Positions 6,540-8,241 of a stretch of DNA of 8,241 bases are shown in pieces (position 1 is the first letter of the stretch; every line of letters begins with the position of its first letter). This stretch comes from Natronohydrobacter sp. (GTDB lineage: Bacteria; Pseudomonadota; Alphaproteobacteria; Rhodobacterales; Rhodobacteraceae). A program made the position numbers and the translations under genes. Under the pieces are notes generated by a model. The model was not told the origin of the DNA. It was given only the letters and a program-made list of their open reading frames with translations, and searched no databases. Location of the stretch: NCBI GenBank assembly GCA_007123015.1, contig SKSL01000015.1, forward strand, positions 1 through 8,241, written 5' to 3'.

Positions 6540-6808
6540 TTATCTGGTAAGTAGAAACAGCTTCTGGGGACCGGTCCGACCAAGCAACAGAACCAGACGG
6601 GGCAACAGAACCAGACGCGACGGCGCGACGCCCAGGACCTTGGCCAGTATTTGGCGCAAAGCCTCATTCGCGCGCCCCCATTCCGGGCCGACTGTAACAG
6701 CAACACGCAGCTGACCCGCATCGTCGCGCGTGACCCCGGCCCGTCATGCCCGCGGCTTTTCCCGCACTGAAACAATCGCGGGGGAAATGCTGGATCATGC
6801 AAATCCAA
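6540..6808 (-). pseudogene. Decayed DUF167/YggU-family gene
   Basis: On the minus strand the frame ending in TAA at 6540-6542 reads GVTRDDAGQLRVAVTV, then GPEWGRANEALRQILAKVLG, then VAPSRLVLL, and ends GRTGPQKLFLLTR. This follows the DUF167 pattern V.APPE.GKAN.A...LLAK.LGV..S...L..G.T.R.KLF closely. The frame is interrupted by TGA at 6744-6746, preceded in frame by VSVREKPRA, which resembles the family's VRVTPKA strand. A plausible N-terminus (ILDLHDPAFPPR, about 6776-6811) lies in another frame, implying a frameshift near 6776-6785. No usual start codon lies between the TGA and the conserved core. A 6-residue insertion (RLVLLP/RLVLLL) comes from an 18-bp tandem duplication. DUF167 proteins are small, roughly 80-100 residues, and of unknown function. 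The gene would have been upstream of the kinase gene on the same strand. The 5' limit is approximate. Confidence 0.72.
6584..6619. repeat. 18-bp tandem duplication inside the DUF167 remnant
   Basis: The 16-mer GCAACAGAACCAGACG occurs at 6584-6599 and again at 6602-6617, a period of 18 bp; extended to 18 bp the copies differ at one base. The period is a whole number of codons, and removing one copy restores the normal spacing between the LGV..S and G.T...KLF blocks of DUF167. Confidence 0.85.
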
Positions 6809-6826
6809 GATGCGCAGCGATAGCTC

Positions 6827-6855
6827 TTTTCGATGTGGGCCGGAAGGGCTAGCTT
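6827..6855 (+). promoter_or_regulatory. Possible promoter for the nitroreductase-EI24 operon
   Basis: TAGCTT at 6850-6855 could be a -10 element, with TTTTCG at 6827-6832 as a poor -35 at 17-bp spacing. Transcription would start near 6862, about 25 nt before the ATG at 6887. The same TAGCTT hexamer is the proposed -10 of yaaA. Weak prediction. Confidence 0.35.
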
Positions 6856-6886
6856 CTGTCGCAGTTCAGACAAGACAGGCCCTGAC

Positions 6887-7456
6887 ATGATCCCAGCTTC
6901 GCCCGTGATGGATTTCCTGCTCACCCGCCGCTCGCGCCCAGCCAAGATGCTGACAGCCCCGGCCCCTGACCGCGATGCGCTAATGCGCCTGCTGACTGTC
7001 GCTGCGCGCGTGCCCGATCATGGCAAGCTGGAACCCTGGCGCTTCATCGTGCTGACCCCAGCTGCGATTGCGCGCTTGACCGAAACCATCGCCGCCCGCG
7101 CCACTGAGCGGGACTTGCCGCCAGAGGCCCGCGCGAAAGCGGTCAGCCCTTTTGCCTCGAGCCCAGTGGTGGTGGCCGTCGTGGCCAGCCCGAAACCTTC
7201 GGCCAAGATCCCCGAGATCGAGCAGACGCTGTCTGTGGGCGGGGTGTGCCTGTCGCTGGTCAATGCGGCCCTCGCCTCGGGCTGGGGGGCGTGCTGGCTG
7301 ACAGGCTGGCCCGCGATGGACCGTCCTGTGCTGGACAGTCTTGGACTGGCACCACACGAATGGATCGCAGGTTTCATCCATATCGGCACTTGCAGCATCA
7401 CACCACCCGAGCGCCCGCGTCCGGATATCGCGCAGTTGACCGAGTGGCGCGCGTGA
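6887..7456 (+). CDS. YdjA-like nitroreductase family protein
   Basis: A 189-residue member of the FMN-dependent nitroreductase superfamily, in the small YdjA-like branch. Such enzymes use NAD(P)H to reduce nitro compounds or other electron acceptors through bound FMN in the cytoplasm; the natural substrate of this branch is unknown. Visible: the N-terminal phosphate-contacting TRRSR (13-17), the conserved PDHGKLEPWRF (43-53), the central helix and FMN-contact region around GVCLSLVNAALASGWGACW (119-137), and the closing strand with GFIHIGT. Length matches the family (E. coli YdjA is about 183). The ATG at 6887 gives the usual short leader before FLLTRRSR; an in-frame ATG at 6908 would remove seven residues. 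It heads a plus-strand operon: its stop overlaps the start of the next gene by 4 bases (GTGA at 7453-7456). Confidence 0.92.
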   Translation: MIPASPVMDFLLTRRSRPAKMLTAPAPDRDALMRLLTVAARVPDHGKLEPWRFIVLTPAAIARLTETIAARATERDLPPEARAKAVSPFASSPVVVAVVASPKPSAKIPEIEQTLSVGGVCLSLVNAALASGWGACWLTGWPAMDRPVLDSLGLAPHEWIAGFIHIGTCSITPPERPRPDIAQLTEWRA

Positions 7457-8163
7457 TCCGCGCCAGTTTCGCACATGCTTTCGCGGATTTGCGCGATCCG
7501 GCCTTTCGGCGCATGGCTTTCATCGGGGCCGGGTTCTCGCTGGCGCTGCTTTTCGTGCTCTATGCGCTGCTGATCCAGATCTTCACCAGTTTCGATGATG
7601 AAGTCTTCACATTTTCCGATGGTACCCGCATGGATCGGCTGGGCAGCTTCTTTTCGGTGGTCTCGCTTGCCACGATGCTGCTGCTCTCGGTATTCCTGAT
7701 GGCGCCCGCTGCGTCGCTTTTCACCGGGCTGCATCTGAACGCAGTCGCAGACACGATCGAGGCGCAGCACTATCCCCAACTTGCGCAACCTGCTGTGCCT
7801 GACATGCAGAAGCTGTGGCTCGATTCCATACGCTATTTCGTTCTGGTCTTTGTCCTGAACCTGTTCTCTTTCATGGGCTTTGCCATTCTGGGCCTGCTTT
7901 GGGGCATCATTCTGTTCTGGGCCCTGAATGGCTGGCTCTTGTCGCGCGAATACAGCACCATGATTTGTGAACGCCGCGCAGATCAGGCAATGATCAAGGC
8001 GTTTTTGCGTCAGCACCGTCGCAGTCTGGTCTTGACGGGAACAGCCTTTGCGATCTTGCTCTCGGTACCCATTTTAAACCTGATCATGCCGGTAATTGGT
8101 GTTGCAGCCTTCACGCATCTGATACACCGGCTGCCAATGCACCAGCCAGAGGGGGCCGTCTGA
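7453..8163 (+). CDS. EI24/CysZ-like integral membrane protein
   Basis: A 236-residue polytopic membrane protein with hydrophobic stretches at about 21-44, 66-92, 128-162 and 191-223, the last two long enough to be double spans. The motif NGWLLSREY (159-167) and overall layout fit the EI24 domain (PF07264), whose characterised bacterial member CysZ transports sulfate; Rhodobacteraceae members are not characterised and sulfate transport is not implied. The frame is open upstream to 7246 inside the nitroreductase gene. I chose the GTG at 7453 because it forms a GTGA overlap with the nitroreductase stop and begins directly before the cytosolic segment HAFADLRDPAFRR (8-20). A second GTG at 7444 is possible. 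Its stop overlaps the next ATG by one base (TGATG), so the genes are translationally coupled. Confidence 0.88.
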   Translation: MIRASFAHAFADLRDPAFRRMAFIGAGFSLALLFVLYALLIQIFTSFDDEVFTFSDGTRMDRLGSFFSVVSLATMLLLSVFLMAPAASLFTGLHLNAVADTIEAQHYPQLAQPAVPDMQKLWLDSIRYFVLVFVLNLFSFMGFAILGLLWGIILFWALNGWLLSREYSTMICERRADQAMIKAFLRQHRRSLVLTGTAFAILLSVPILNLIMPVIGVAAFTHLIHRLPMHQPEGAV

Positions 8164-8241
8164 TGTTCTTCGCCTATCGCCACGCTTTCGTCCAGTTGCG
8201 CGACCCGCGATATCGCAGGCTCTTGTGGGTCGGCATGGCGC
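8163..8241 (+). CDS. Start of a second EI24-like membrane protein (cut by right edge)
   Basis: The ATG at 8163 shares one base with the preceding stop (TGATG). The 26 visible codons read MFFAYRHAFVQLRDP followed by RYRRLLWVGMA. This aligns without gaps to residues 2-26 of the preceding protein: both have HAF..LRDP..RR and then a hydrophobic run with Gly. I infer a tandem paralogue of the EI24-like protein. The body of the protein is outside the window, so the family assignment rests on this N-terminal match alone. Confidence 0.7.
   Translation, partial: MFFAYRHAFVQLRDPRYRRLLWVGMA

Larger units (their letters stand above)
6466..6886. other. 421-bp interval between the kinase and nitroreductase genes
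   Basis: Most of this divergent interval (6540-about 6808) is the DUF167 remnant. The part next to the kinase (6466-6539) contains the alternative GTG start at 6513 and no promoter or ribosome binding site that I would call. The part next to the nitroreductase (about 6815-6886) must hold its promoter. I see no RNA gene, riboswitch or terminator here. Confidence 0.6.

Noticed and set aside
6440..6945. Two overlapping minus-strand frames (122 and 93 codons) ahead of the kinase gene
   Set aside because: Their translations are Cys/Arg-rich nonsense. The conserved DUF167 signal lies in the third frame, so these are by-products of the pseudogene's frameshift region.

Overview
The window looks like chromosomal DNA from an alphaproteobacterium of the Rhodobacteraceae (Rhodobacterales) type. 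The evidence is a high-GC coding style, long antisense shadow frames, and recognisable Rhodobacteraceae-style proteins: a YggT protein coupled to a long RecQ, a soluble hybrid kinase with a coiled-coil/PAS N-terminus, and a nitroreductase followed by EI24-domain proteins. The genus cannot be fixed from sequence alone. Most of the window is ordinary core genome. I saw no CRISPR array, tRNA, rRNA, prophage or recognisable defence island.

Layout, left to right. (1) 1-231, minus strand: the first 77 codons of an IS4-like transposase that runs off the left edge. Roughly 100 bp of IS end follows, including a small hairpin just upstream of the transposase start. (2) 378-3313, minus strand: a three-gene run read right to left, yggT-family membrane protein, then recQ, then a hotdog-fold acyl-CoA thioesterase-like protein. 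The recQ ATG lies 4 nt after the yggT stop. A good -35/-10 pair and a GAGGAG ribosome binding site precede yggT. (3) 3472-4245, plus strand: yaaA (peroxide stress/DUF328), divergent from yggT and converging on the next gene with only 6 bp between the stop codons. (4) 4252-6465, minus strand: a soluble hybrid sensor histidine kinase with coiled coil, PAS, HisKA, HATPase_c, a partly degenerate receiver and a canonical receiver. (5) 6540-about 6808, minus strand: not empty spacer but the remains of a DUF167/YggU-family gene, broken by an apparent frameshift, an in-frame TGA and an 18-bp tandem duplication. (6) 6887 to the right edge, plus strand: a tightly coupled run of a YdjA-like nitroreductase, an EI24/CysZ-like membrane protein (GTGA overlap), and the start of a second protein with a similar N-terminus (TGATG overlap), which suggests tandem EI24 paralogues.

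How the genes relate. The yggT-recQ-thioesterase run is probably one transcript, mixing an envelope protein, DNA repair and acyl-CoA metabolism. YaaA and RecQ both belong to DNA or oxidative damage protection, but nothing in the sequence shows shared control. The hybrid kinase has no response regulator or HPt partner in view, so its output must lie elsewhere. The least expected items are the DUF167 pseudogene with its internal duplication, the tandem EI24 proteins, and the kinase's first receiver, which has lost part of its acidic pocket. I found no convincing undescribed multi-gene system.
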